Positions 16,056-23,822 of a stretch of DNA of 32,743 nucleotides are shown here, in pieces. The stretch spans positions 1 through 32,743 of the forward strand of contig CACBGC010000003.1 of the NCBI GenBank assembly GCA_902538695.1. The letters are read 5' to 3'. Source of the stretch: an uncultured Synechococcaceae cyanobacterium (GTDB lineage Bacteria; Cyanobacteriota; Cyanobacteriia; PCC-6307; Cyanobiaceae). The notes beneath the pieces are model-generated. The model ran no database searches and was not told the origin of the DNA. It saw nothing but the letters and a program-made list of their open reading frames with translations. Position 1 is the first letter of the stretch. Every line of letters begins with the position of its first letter. A program made the position numbers and the translations under genes.

Positions 16056-17250
16056 TTTTTATAACAATATTCATATCATCAACCATATTAAGACAAGATT
16101 TGTTTTCACCCAGTCTTTTTTTACCATTTTCATTACATGAAATCATAAATTTCTTATTAAGCTGTATTAGATATATTACTTTTATGATCAATTTTATTGT
16201 CTGATTTATTTGATCATTCTTATCTTTGTAATTACTTGCACAAAAAACATATTTTCCAAGCAAACGTCTCTGCGCTTCTGCAAAAGTTTTTGTAAATTGT
16301 GGTCCTTTACCTTCAATCTGAATAACCGGTTTTCCTAATCCAATCGCTTGCTCTGCTGCTGTTCCTGCCATGCAGATACAGCATCTACTTTTCAATAATA
16401 TTTCATCAAAATTATTCCAATATATATTCACTTCTAAAAATTTATATTGGAATTTCAAGAGATTATTATCTTTTATGTTTTCAAGTTTTAACCATCCTCT
16501 TTTTTGAAATATCTCCTTTATTTTTAATGAACATACAGCATTAACTATTGCAAAATTAAAGTTAATTTTTTGAAAATATCTTAAATCTGATAATGCTTCT
16601 AAAACCTCTAAAATCAAAACAAAATTATCTAAGATCTCAGGGAATCTACTTCCTGGAAATAATCCAATACTAAATCCAGATTTCTTTAATTCTTTGTTTC
16701 CTGGGAAAAACTTATCCATAAATGGATTGCCTAAAAAAGACACTTTCTTTTTTAATTGCAAAGTTAAATCATTAGCTGTAAGGGAATCTCTCGAATATAT
16801 TTTTTTTGCTTTTTGTGAGAGCAAGAAAAATTTAGAAGGCCATGGTAATTTCAACTTCCCTTCATAATGGCTGGAATAAGCAACTAGATATGTAAAAAAA
16901 TCTTTCTTGCAAACCCATGCAAAAAAAACTGGCACAATATCGCCAACTACAAAAAAATAATCATATTTTTTTCTTATTTTAAAAGTTAAATACAATCTTT
17001 TTAGAAGATAAAATATTTCTCCTCCTAATATCTCAGTAAGTCTTCCCTTAAAAGAATTGTAACCAATTCCTCCAGTTCTAAATTCCTTGGTTTTACCGAT
17101 AATCTTAATTTTTTCTTTTTCGTAATGATTTCCCATACCAACAATTGGCAAAGCATGAACAGAATAACCACTTTTTACGAATTGTTTAGCTATTAGACTG
17201 CCAGATAGATCTTCTCCATGCCCATTACTTAAAATTAAAATCTTAAACAA
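16048..17250 (-). CDS. Lipid-A-disaccharide-synthase-related glycosyltransferase-like protein
   Basis: This 400-aa protein begins LILSNGHGED and has a GT-B fold layout: an N-terminal domain with FVVGDIVPVFFAW and VAYSSHYEGKLKLPW, and a C-terminal donor-binding domain with FLGNPFMDKF, GLFPGSRFPEI and CMAGTAAEQAIGLGKPVIQIEG. It fits the cyanobacterial LpxB-related family (TIGR03492 type) rather than true LpxB, whose substrate step I cannot assign here. The start is TTG at 17250, one base after the stop of the TPR gene, with GGAA upstream. Later Met codons would delete the conserved N-terminal motif. It sits in a run TPR - this gene - small membrane protein. Confidence 0.82.
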   Translation of the reverse strand: MFKILILSNGHGEDLSGSLIAKQFVKSGYSVHALPIVGMGNHYEKEKIKIIGKTKEFRTGGIGYNSFKGRLTEILGGEIFYLLKRLYLTFKIRKKYDYFFVVGDIVPVFFAWVCKKDFFTYLVAYSSHYEGKLKLPWPSKFFLLSQKAKKIYSRDSLTANDLTLQLKKKVSFLGNPFMDKFFPGNKELKKSGFSIGLFPGSRFPEILDNFVLILEVLEALSDLRYFQKINFNFAIVNAVCSLKIKEIFQKRGWLKLENIKDNNLLKFQYKFLEVNIYWNNFDEILLKSRCCICMAGTAAEQAIGLGKPVIQIEGKGPQFTKTFAEAQRRLLGKYVFCASNYKDKNDQINQTIKLIIKVIYLIQLNKKFMISCNENGKKRLGENKSCLNMVDDMNIVIKND

Positions 17251-17251
17251 T

Positions 17252-17680
17252 TTAAAATTCCAACCATTTTTTTACTTTGGTTAACTCAGGCCAATCTGGA
17301 TATCTACTTAATCCGTCTTCAACAGATTCTTTCAACTCACTTTTCACATCTGGCATCATCATAGACATTTTTTTTATTAACTCAATATGATCTCTAACAC
17401 CTTTATTATTAGTAGCCAAAAGAGCTAAAGACAAATTCATTCTTGCTTGTGGATCTTGCTGATTTAATCGAACAGCTTGTCTGGCAGCTGACAAAGCTTC
17501 TTCATTATTGTTCAAAAGTAATTGAAGCCATGATAAACAAGTCCAAGCAGCAAAATGATTTGGAATTTGCTGTATAATTTTTTGAAAATCTTGAACGATT
17601 GGAATTAAATCTTGCCCTGCTTTATACCTTGATAAAGCTGCATTAAAATCCTCTTCGATGGGATTAATTTCGTTATTCAT
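17252..17680 (-). CDS. TPR-repeat protein, small, unknown function
   Basis: This 142-aa helical protein has tetratricopeptide-like units at about residues 9-38, 39-72 (FAAWTCLSWLQLLLNNNEEA) and 73-105 (ALSAARQAVRLNQQDPQARM). It has no signal peptide or membrane segment. It lies 6 nt after the IscA-type gene and one base before the LpxB-related gene, so it is likely co-transcribed with them. A protein-protein adaptor role is a family-level guess. Confidence 0.8.
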   Translation of the reverse strand: MNNEINPIEEDFNAALSRYKAGQDLIPIVQDFQKIIQQIPNHFAAWTCLSWLQLLLNNNEEALSAARQAVRLNQQDPQARMNLSLALLATNNKGVRDHIELIKKMSMMMPDVKSELKESVEDGLSRYPDWPELTKVKKWLEF

Positions 17681-17686
17681 TATTTT

Positions 17687-18079
17687 TTAAACTGCAAAAG
17701 AGCTTCCACAACCGCAAGTTTGAGAGGCATTGGGATTTACAAAATTAAAGCCACCTCCAATTAATTCCTTACTAAAATCTAACTGCATTCCATAAATATA
17801 TAAAAGACTTTTAGGATCACAAACAACTTGAAAACTTTGATCAGCTTTTAATGAATAATCATAAACTTTATCATCGGGATTTATTTCATCTATTCCTATA
17901 AAATCCATTGTATAACTCATCCCACTACAACCGCCAGATCTTACTCCTACCCTTAGTGCTTTTTTATCACTTTGGCCCTTCAATAAATTTGAAATTTGTT
18001 CTATAGCATCATTCGTAATTAAGATACCTTTGCCATCATCAGAATTTTTAATTTCCTTTTTAACTTCTACATTTTCCAT
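17687..18079 (-). CDS. IscA/HesB-type iron-sulfur cluster carrier
   Basis: A-type carriers receive and deliver Fe-S clusters. From the ATG at 18079 the protein is 130 aa with the three diagnostic cysteines: C51 in SGGCSGMSY, and C121 and C123 in TCGCGSSF. A longer open frame exists to 18139 (20 more residues), but AGGA stands about 10 nt before 18079, and the extension (MFYASYQ...) does not look like the family and would run into the divergent crtQ promoter region. It could be SufA- or IscA-like; I cannot choose. Fe-S users nearby include rimO and the DUF512 radical-SAM protein. Confidence 0.9.
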   Translation of the reverse strand: MENVEVKKEIKNSDDGKGILITNDAIEQISNLLKGQSDKKALRVGVRSGGCSGMSYTMDFIGIDEINPDDKVYDYSLKADQSFQVVCDPKSLLYIYGMQLDFSKELIGGGFNFVNPNASQTCGCGSSFAV

Positions 18080-18158
18080 AAACAAGGGATTCCTACTATT
18101 TATAATATAAAAACTTAATTGATAGGATGCATAGAACAAACATTATCCAAACTTGATT

Positions 18159-18167
18159 TGTTATAAT
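18159..18167 (+). promoter_or_regulatory. Candidate extended -10 promoter of crtQ
   Basis: TG-T-TATAAT forms a consensus extended -10 box. A transcript starting about 7 nt downstream (near 18174) would leave only about 5 nt before the crtQ GTG at 18179, that is an almost leaderless mRNA. No -35 match is seen, which extended -10 promoters tolerate. Confidence 0.5.
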
Positions 18168-18178
18168 TCTAAGAAAAA

Positions 18179-19633
18179 GTGAAAATTGCAATAGTTGGTT
18201 CGGGATTAGCTGGTCTTACAGCAGCAGTCAATTTAGTTGATGAAGGCCACGAAGTAGAAATTTACGAGAGCAGGTCATTTTGGGGAGGTAAAGTAGGAAG
18301 TTGGGAAGATAAGGATGGCAACCACATAGAAATGGGTTTACATGTATTTTTTTACAATTATGCAAATCTTTTTAAATTAATGAAAAAAGTGGGAGCTCTA
18401 GACAATTTACTCCCGAAAGATCATACTCATCTATTTATCAATAATGGTGGTAATTTAAAATCGTTAGACTTCAGATTCCCTTTAGGTGCTCCATTTAACG
18501 GACTTAAAGCTTTTTTTACCACCGAACAACTTACTTGGGTAGATAAGTTCAGAAATGCCTTAGCTTTAGGGACAAGTCCAATTGTTAGAGGATTGATAGA
18601 TTATGAAGGTGCAATGAAAATAATTAGAGATCTAGATAGAATTAGTTTTAAAGAATGGTTTTTAAACCATGGTGGAAGTGAAAAAAGTTTAGAAAGAATG
18701 TGGGATCCTATTGCATATGCATTAGGTTTTATTAATTGCAAAGATATTTCAGCAAGATGCATGCTAACTATATTCATGATGTTTGCTTCAAAAACTGAAG
18801 CCTCAAAGCTTAATCTTTTAAAAGGTTCCCCACATAAGTGGTTAACGCAACCTATCGTCGACTACATCACAAACAAAGGAGCAAAAATACATCTTAACCA
18901 TAGGGTAGAAGAAATAATTTATGAAAAGGAATCTTCCTCTTATTCAGTAAATCAATTAAAAATATCTTCTCCTGAAGGAATTAAGGCAGTGTTTGCAGAT
19001 AAATTTCTAGCTGCCTGTGATGTTCCTGGAATAAAAAAAATAATTCCAAAAGAATGGTATCAACTTAAAGAATTTGAAGGTTTAAAAAAACTTAGAGCTG
19101 TAGCTGTTGCCACTATCCAATTAAGATATAACGGTTGGGTTACTGAATTACAAAAAGATAATACTGGAAACGAACCAATTGGACTAGATAACCTTCTTTA
19201 TTCTGCTGATGCCTCTTTCAGTTGTTTTGCTGATTTAGCACTAGCAAGTCCAGCAGACTATAGAAAAAAAGATATGGGATCGCTTCTCCAATGTGTTTTA
19301 ACTCCTGGCGATAGATGGATGGGAAGATCCACAGAAAGAATTACAAAAGAAATTGATAAAGAGGTTCGTCGTCTATTCCCATCCTCAAAAAACCTTAAAT
19401 TGCTTTGGAGTAACGTGGTACAAATTCCACAATCACTCTATAGAGAAGCTCCCGGTATGGAACCTTTCAGACCTGATCAAAAAACATCTATATCTAATTT
19501 CTTTATGGCTGGTAGTTATACAAAACAAGATTATATAGACTCTATGGAGGGAGCGACAATGAGTGGTCATTTAGCTGCCGCTGCAATTTTAGAGAAGAAA
19601 GCCGAATTAGCAAAAAATCTTGCAGTGAGTTAA
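18179..19633 (+). CDS. crtQ: Zeta-carotene desaturase (CrtI-unrelated, plant/cyanobacterial type)
   Basis: CrtQ (ZDS) converts zeta-carotene to lycopene in thylakoid membranes. The 484-aa flavoprotein starts with the FAD-binding motif IVGSGLAGLTAA and ESRSFWGGKVGSW, followed by MGLHVFFYNYANLF, and ends with the amine-oxidase block FFMAGSYTKQDYIDSMEGA. This matches plant-type desaturases. PDS was considered, but the HIEMGLHVFFYNYANLF segment favours ZDS. The start is GTG at 18179, needed to keep the first beta strand. The SRPBCC gene follows 3 nt after the stop. Confidence 0.93.
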   Translation: MKIAIVGSGLAGLTAAVNLVDEGHEVEIYESRSFWGGKVGSWEDKDGNHIEMGLHVFFYNYANLFKLMKKVGALDNLLPKDHTHLFINNGGNLKSLDFRFPLGAPFNGLKAFFTTEQLTWVDKFRNALALGTSPIVRGLIDYEGAMKIIRDLDRISFKEWFLNHGGSEKSLERMWDPIAYALGFINCKDISARCMLTIFMMFASKTEASKLNLLKGSPHKWLTQPIVDYITNKGAKIHLNHRVEEIIYEKESSSYSVNQLKISSPEGIKAVFADKFLAACDVPGIKKIIPKEWYQLKEFEGLKKLRAVAVATIQLRYNGWVTELQKDNTGNEPIGLDNLLYSADASFSCFADLALASPADYRKKDMGSLLQCVLTPGDRWMGRSTERITKEIDKEVRRLFPSSKNLKLLWSNVVQIPQSLYREAPGMEPFRPDQKTSISNFFMAGSYTKQDYIDSMEGATMSGHLAAAAILEKKAELAKNLAVS

Positions 19634-19636
19634 TTA

Positions 19637-20107
19637 ATGGGTACTTGGCTAAAACATGACGTAATAACAGTTGTTAATGCGCCTATTGAAAATGTATGGG
19701 ACACATGGAGCGATTTAGACTCAATGTCACTTTGGATGAGCTGGATTGAATCTGTAAAAACAGTTGACGAAGAAACTAATACGTTACCAGATTTAACAGA
19801 ATGGACTTTAGCTGCAAATGGCTTTAGGTTTAAATGGAAAGCTCAAATTACAGAAAGGGTTGAAAAAAGCAAACTTAAATGGAAATCAATAGGAGGTTTA
19901 CCAACTGAGGGATCAGTAGTTTTCGAAAGTAAAACTGATCAAATCACAACGGTAAATTTAGCAATAACTTATGAACTACCAAAAATGATTGCTCGGTTTA
20001 TGGAAGAAAACATTTTAGGAAAAATAGTTACAAACGAATTACAGGCCAATATTGATAGATTCAAAGATTTAGTTGAAAAGAACTATACAAAAAACTTTTC
20101 TAATTAA
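19637..20107 (+). CDS. SRPBCC (START-like) superfamily protein
   Basis: This 156-aa single-domain protein has the polyketide-cyclase/START pattern: VNAPIENVWDTWSDLDSMS near the N-terminus, a central beta region (TEWTLAANGFRFKWKAQI), and a C-terminal helix. Such domains bind hydrophobic ligands in a deep cavity. It follows crtQ by 3 nt, so it is almost certainly co-transcribed with it. From memory the pairing recurs in cyanobacteria, which makes a carotenoid-related role attractive but unproven. Its last 8 bases overlap the convergent hemD gene. Confidence 0.85.
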   Translation: MGTWLKHDVITVVNAPIENVWDTWSDLDSMSLWMSWIESVKTVDEETNTLPDLTEWTLAANGFRFKWKAQITERVEKSKLKWKSIGGLPTEGSVVFESKTDQITTVNLAITYELPKMIARFMEENILGKIVTNELQANIDRFKDLVEKNYTKNFSN

Positions 20108-20897
20108 AAATATTAATTGCTTCATCTAGTAGTCCTTCAAAAGTATATTTTTGTGCCTGACTATCAACTCTTCCAAAAATCTTATTACATATTTTTGTTG
20201 TCTGAGGTCCAATAGTTAATAACTTAATTTGATAAAAATACTCTAACCATTGTTTACCAAGTTTTTTTTCTAGTAAAAAGGCAGTATTTACTACAGTTTT
20301 ACCGCTTGAGAAAATAATTGCATCGACTTTTCGATTAGAAATAATATCAATTGTTTCTTCCGGAATTGATTCAGGACATCTAGTTTCATATGCAGCAACC
20401 TCAAATACACGAGAACCAGCCTTTCTAAATTGATCTGCAATTAAATCCCTACCACCTGTTTGAACTCTTGGTACAAAAACTCGAAGTCCATAACCAGATA
20501 CTGGGAAATTATCAATTAAACTTTCAGCAACAAATTCTGGAGGCATGAAATCAGCCTTAATCCCAAAATCATCAAGAGTTTTTGAGGTTTTTTCTCCGAC
20601 AACGGCGATTTTTGTTTTTTTAGAACATTCTTTTAATGAACTATTAAAGTATCTAAGTCTTTTATCCACAAATTTGATCCCATTACTACTGGAAAAAATA
20701 ATCCAATGAAAATCATTTATTTGATTTAATACTTCATCAAGTGGATTCAAATCATCAGGATCAGTAATACTTATTGCAGGTAAATCAAATACATTAGCGC
20801 CTTTGCTTATGAATATCTTTTTTATATCCAATATCCCTTCTTTTGATCGAGTAATTATTATATTTCTTTGATCAAGGGGTAGATCAACTTTTGGCAT
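20100..20897 (-). CDS. hemD: Uroporphyrinogen-III synthase
   Basis: HemD closes hydroxymethylbilane with inversion of ring D, leading to heme, chlorophyll and corrinoids. The protein shows the two-lobed HemD pattern: NIIITRSKEGILD at the start, IFSSSNGIKFV, VGEKTSKTLDDFGI, VPRVQTGGRDLIADQFRKAG, and IIFSSGKTVVN with LLTIGPQTTKI. I chose the ATG at 20897 (265 aa): GAGG lies 6 nt upstream of it, whereas the upstream in-frame ATG at 20912 has no ribosome-binding site. Either start overlaps the end of rbfA, suggesting coupling in the DUF751-rbfA-hemD run. Confidence 0.88.
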   Translation of the reverse strand: MPKVDLPLDQRNIIITRSKEGILDIKKIFISKGANVFDLPAISITDPDDLNPLDEVLNQINDFHWIIFSSSNGIKFVDKRLRYFNSSLKECSKKTKIAVVGEKTSKTLDDFGIKADFMPPEFVAESLIDNFPVSGYGLRVFVPRVQTGGRDLIADQFRKAGSRVFEVAAYETRCPESIPEETIDIISNRKVDAIIFSSGKTVVNTAFLLEKKLGKQWLEYFYQIKLLTIGPQTTKICNKIFGRVDSQAQKYTFEGLLDEAINIFN

Positions 20898-21276
20898 CCT
20901 TGTCCTCAACATTATGATTTTGATTTTGATTTTTTAATTCACCGAGAAGTTTCAAGACTGATAACCCTTTTTCAAGAACAACATCGTCTTTAAAAATTAT
21001 CTCTGGAACTCTTCTCATCTCAATTCTTTTTCCTAAACTATGCCTTATAGAGCTTTTTGCAGTATTCAAGTTTGATAAAATTTCTTTCCTCACTTTCTCT
21101 TGAGCAGTTGAAGTTATATAAATTTTACAGTGTTGCAAATCACCTGATAAATCAATCTTAGAAATATTGACGAAATGATCTCTAATAAGATCATTTTCTA
21201 AATCATTCTGCAAAATAAGAGTTATTTCTTTCTTCAAAAGAGAAGAAACTTTTGCAAGACGGTAATTATTTGGCAT
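20884..21276 (-). CDS. rbfA: Ribosome-binding factor A
   Basis: RbfA helps mature the 30S subunit and process 16S rRNA. The 130-aa protein has the expected KH-like layout: RLAKVSSLLKKEITLILQ at the N-terminus, a central segment LQHCKIYITS, and RHSLGKRIEMRRVPEIIF. Its ATG overlaps the DUF751 stop by one base (TAATG) and its 3' end overlaps hemD. The last residues are hydrophilic and variable, as in other RbfA proteins. Confidence 0.94.
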   Translation of the reverse strand: MPNNYRLAKVSSLLKKEITLILQNDLENDLIRDHFVNISKIDLSGDLQHCKIYITSTAQEKVRKEILSNLNTAKSSIRHSLGKRIEMRRVPEIIFKDDVVLEKGLSVLKLLGELKNQNQNHNVEDKDAKS

Positions 21277-21485
21277 TATGGTTGTAAATTTATTGGGTTT
21301 GTCATCGCTTGCAAGACAAAATAAACAGTTATGAAAGCACTTAAGACAGAAGATATCAAACCTACTATTGTGAGTGGATTTGATCTATTCTTGAATAAAG
21401 GTTCAAGCAAAGCAACAAGTCCCCCAACAATGATAGATATCAAATACTTTGGATATCTCGCAACATTAGAGAAAAATTCGCCCAT
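21276..21485 (-). CDS. DUF751 (Ycf33-like) small membrane protein
   Basis: This 69-aa protein has the DUF751 pattern: MGEFFSNVARYPKYLIS, then two hydrophobic segments (about residues 16-33 and 42-62) around LFKNRSNP. It is related, from memory, to plastid Ycf33; the function is unknown. I place the start at the ATG at 21485. A GTG three codons earlier (21494) is the alternative; GTGGAG there lies only a few bases before the ATG. The stop overlaps the rbfA ATG, so the two are translationally linked. Confidence 0.8.
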   Translation of the reverse strand: MGEFFSNVARYPKYLISIIVGGLVALLEPLFKNRSNPLTIVGLISSVLSAFITVYFVLQAMTNPINLQP

Positions 21486-21539
21486 CAGCTCCACAAATAG
21501 ATTACTTTTTTAGCTAAGTTTTAACAAACATTAAACAGC

Positions 21540-22265
21540 ATGATTACATTATATCAATTTAGGCATAGTGCTTTTTGTTTAAAAACAAGAATGGCTCTTC
21601 ATGCAAAAAAACTACAATATCGAGTTGAAGAAGTGACACCTGGAATAGGCCAATTTGAAATCTTTAAATTATCAGGGCAAAAACAAGTACCTGTAATAGT
21701 CGATAGTAATGATCAAGTTATTAATGACTCTTCAACTATTTGCGAATACATAGATAAAAAGAATGAAAACAATCCACTTTTTCCGGAGGATCCAATATTA
21801 TTTGCACAATGCAAACTAATTGAAGACTGGGCAGATACTACAATGGCAACAACTTGTAGAAAAGCTTTAATAAAATCTGCAATAGAAAATCCACAGCTAA
21901 GAACTGCATTACTTCCAGATGAAATACCTTCTTCAGTTAAAAGTATTGTTGATAAATTACCTTTTGAAAATCTTAGTAAAATTTCTAATGTAGTTTTGTC
22001 TTCTAAAGAAAATTTAGAACTCCAAAAATTACTGGAAGCTTTATCAAAATCCTTGATCAACAAGAAATATTTAGTTGGTGATAGTTTATCAATTGCAGAT
22101 ATTTCAATTGCTGCTCAATTATCCCTTATTAAATTTCCAAAATCTGCAGGACCAATTCTTTCAGGTGAGGGGAGCCAAGAATACATAAACAACCCTTATT
22201 TAGAAAATCTTTTCATTTGGAGGAACAACTTAGAAGAATATCTTTTTAGTGCTAACTCTCAATAA
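21540..22265 (+). CDS. Glutathione S-transferase family protein
   Basis: This 241-aa protein has an N-terminal thioredoxin-fold domain (about 1-78) with YQFRHSAFCLKTRMAL, the cis-Pro element KQVPVIVD and the glutathione-contact motif DSSTICEYI, followed by an all-helical C-terminal domain with YLVGDSLSIADISIAA, the conserved N-capping and hydrophobic-staple region. It is a normal-length GST-like protein of unknown substrate. It is divergent from DUF751 across about 50 bp and overlaps the 3' end of the convergent secreted protein gene by 14 bp. Confidence 0.9.
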   Translation: MITLYQFRHSAFCLKTRMALHAKKLQYRVEEVTPGIGQFEIFKLSGQKQVPVIVDSNDQVINDSSTICEYIDKKNENNPLFPEDPILFAQCKLIEDWADTTMATTCRKALIKSAIENPQLRTALLPDEIPSSVKSIVDKLPFENLSKISNVVLSSKENLELQKLLEALSKSLINKKYLVGDSLSIADISIAAQLSLIKFPKSAGPILSGEGSQEYINNPYLENLFIWRNNLEEYLFSANSQ

Positions 22266-22959
22266 ATTCAAACTTCAATTTATATTTATTTGTTTTGATA
22301 GCATGAATAGAAGGATCACCAACTTTTGAGCCATAAGAAGCAACATATTGCACTCCACAAATTGATGGTTTGATTGAATTATCAACTTCCAAAATTTCTT
22401 CGGAACATTTTTGAAATTTACTAATGGTCTCTACCTGATTAATACGTGACGCACCTGGCTTATGTGCTGTTTGTATAACTAGCTCATCTGCGAAAAAAAT
22501 ATCATTATCTTGGATCTGATTTCTCCCTGTAATTCTTGAATCAATATAAAAATCATCTTTTAAATAAGTAATTTGATTATTAATAGATTGAGGATCATTT
22601 ACAACCTTGATTAAGGTTTCACCAAATATTGCTTTTCCAATAGATTCAGAATTTTTTGCACGATTACCAACGATTAAATCTGAATCATTCTTAAAGAAAT
22701 TTACTTTATAAATAACTGGCTCTTCTGAATCATTAACTATATCTTGAGAAGTAACAAGCCAATCCCCCTCGAACCATTTAGGATAAATTAAATCCTTAGA
22801 AGTATCCGATAATTTAAAATTTGGCAAATATAATTCTGGCCATTGATTTACACGATTTTCCAAAAACTCTCGTACGTTAGAATCTACTAGAGCAAAAGAA
22901 CTTTCTAAAAAAATTCCTTGAAAAATCAAGAAAAGAATTAATCCAAGAAGAATTTTCAT
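22252..22959 (-). CDS. Secreted/lumenal DUF6816-like protein
   Basis: The protein begins with a classical signal peptide (KILLGLILFLIFQGIF, cleavage near SSFA-LVD) and continues with about 210 soluble residues. YPKWFEGDWLVTSQ and the later CGVQYVASYGSKVG segment resemble the cyanobacteria/plant DUF6816 family (from memory, moderate confidence). Two Cys residues in the mature part (in QKCSEE and SICGVQ) could form a disulfide. The start is ATGATG; I use the second ATG (22959). The gene is head-to-head with the CRR7-like gene, whose ATG lies at 22961, so start codons are adjacent. Confidence 0.78.
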   Translation of the reverse strand: MKILLGLILFLIFQGIFLESSFALVDSNVREFLENRVNQWPELYLPNFKLSDTSKDLIYPKWFEGDWLVTSQDIVNDSEEPVIYKVNFFKNDSDLIVGNRAKNSESIGKAIFGETLIKVVNDPQSINNQITYLKDDFYIDSRITGRNQIQDNDIFFADELVIQTAHKPGASRINQVETISKFQKCSEEILEVDNSIKPSICGVQYVASYGSKVGDPSIHAIKTNKYKLKFEFIES

Positions 22960-22960
22960 C

Positions 22961-23218
22961 ATGTCAAATCCACTAATAAGAGCATCAGATCATTATGTAT
23001 TATTAGAGCCAGATTCAAAGGAAAAAATTGTATCAAAGCAAGAAGCAATTTTATGGTTAAAGAATTGGCTTAGTAAGACAGAAACACAAACAATATATCA
23101 AAATATAGAAGATCCTGATCAGGATTTTTTTGAAGAATTATTGGAAAGCACTTATGAATTAGAAATAAAATTAGGATATGTTATCAAATGGTTTGCGGTA
23201 AGAATTGAACCAGATTAA
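22961..23218 (+). CDS. CRR7-like (chlororespiratory reduction 7) protein
   Basis: This 85-aa soluble protein has the pattern SDHYVLLEPDSKEKI near the start, a helical middle, and YVIKWFAVRIEPD at the end. This resembles the CRR7 family. In Arabidopsis CRR7 is needed for accumulation of the chloroplast NDH complex; a role with NDH-1 here is inference, in line with ndhO elsewhere in the window. The ATG is directly head-to-head with the secreted DUF6816-like gene, and the last 4 bases overlap the convergent aroK. Confidence 0.7.
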   Translation: MSNPLIRASDHYVLLEPDSKEKIVSKQEAILWLKNWLSKTETQTIYQNIEDPDQDFFEELLESTYELEIKLGYVIKWFAVRIEPD

Positions 23219-23772
23219 CTGATTATTTCTTTATGAATTGCATTAATTATTTTCATAGCAACTTCTTCAATGTTTTCTTTTTTTACTTGAATTCTTAAAT
23301 CTGCTTGAGAATACAAATTTTCTCTAGATTGAAAAATGTTCATATATAGATCATTTAGATTCTTTCCCTGAAGAAGGGGCCTATTTTCAATTTCATTTTT
23401 CAATCTTTCAATTGCTATATCTTTGTCGAGATCTATCCAAGCAATTATTCCCTGTCTTAAAATTCCCCAGTTTTCCGATTTGGTAACTATTCCTCCCCCA
23501 GTTGAGATTACTAATGAAGGAATTTTGATAGTTTCTTTAAGACAGTTTGCTTCTAATTCACGGAAATTATCTTCTCCTTCATCTTTAAAAATTTGATTGA
23601 TAGATTTTTTTGCCAACTTCTCTATTAATGAATCTAAATCAATGTATTTATACTTCAATAATTCAGCCAGCTTCAAACCAGTTTGTGACTTACCCGAACC
23701 CATCATTCCTATTAAAAATATGCTTCTGCCCTTAATAGCATGAACTGTTTTTTCGATAATGGATTGTTCCAT
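23215..23772 (-). CDS. aroK: Shikimate kinase
   Basis: AroK phosphorylates shikimate at the 3-OH on the way to chorismate and aromatic amino acids. The 185-aa protein has the P-loop GMMGSGKS (22-29), DLDSLIE with the substrate-binding Asp, FRELEA with the conserved Arg, STGGG, and RPLLQGKN in the lid region. It is monocistronic, overlaps the CRR7-like gene by 4 nt at the 3' end, and is divergent from the PTPS gene over 50 bp. Confidence 0.95.
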   Translation of the reverse strand: MEQSIIEKTVHAIKGRSIFLIGMMGSGKSQTGLKLAELLKYKYIDLDSLIEKLAKKSINQIFKDEGEDNFRELEANCLKETIKIPSLVISTGGGIVTKSENWGILRQGIIAWIDLDKDIAIERLKNEIENRPLLQGKNLNDLYMNIFQSRENLYSQADLRIQVKKENIEEVAMKIINAIHKEIIS

Positions 23773-23822
23773 AAAGACAAAAGCGTATTTAAAACCTTAA
23801 GATAGTATTATCGCAGAAAGGT

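Noticed and set aside
18080..18139. Longer start of the IscA/HesB-type gene (20 extra residues)
   Set aside because: The extension does not resemble the family, lies in the divergent promoter region, and AGGA favours the ATG at 18079.
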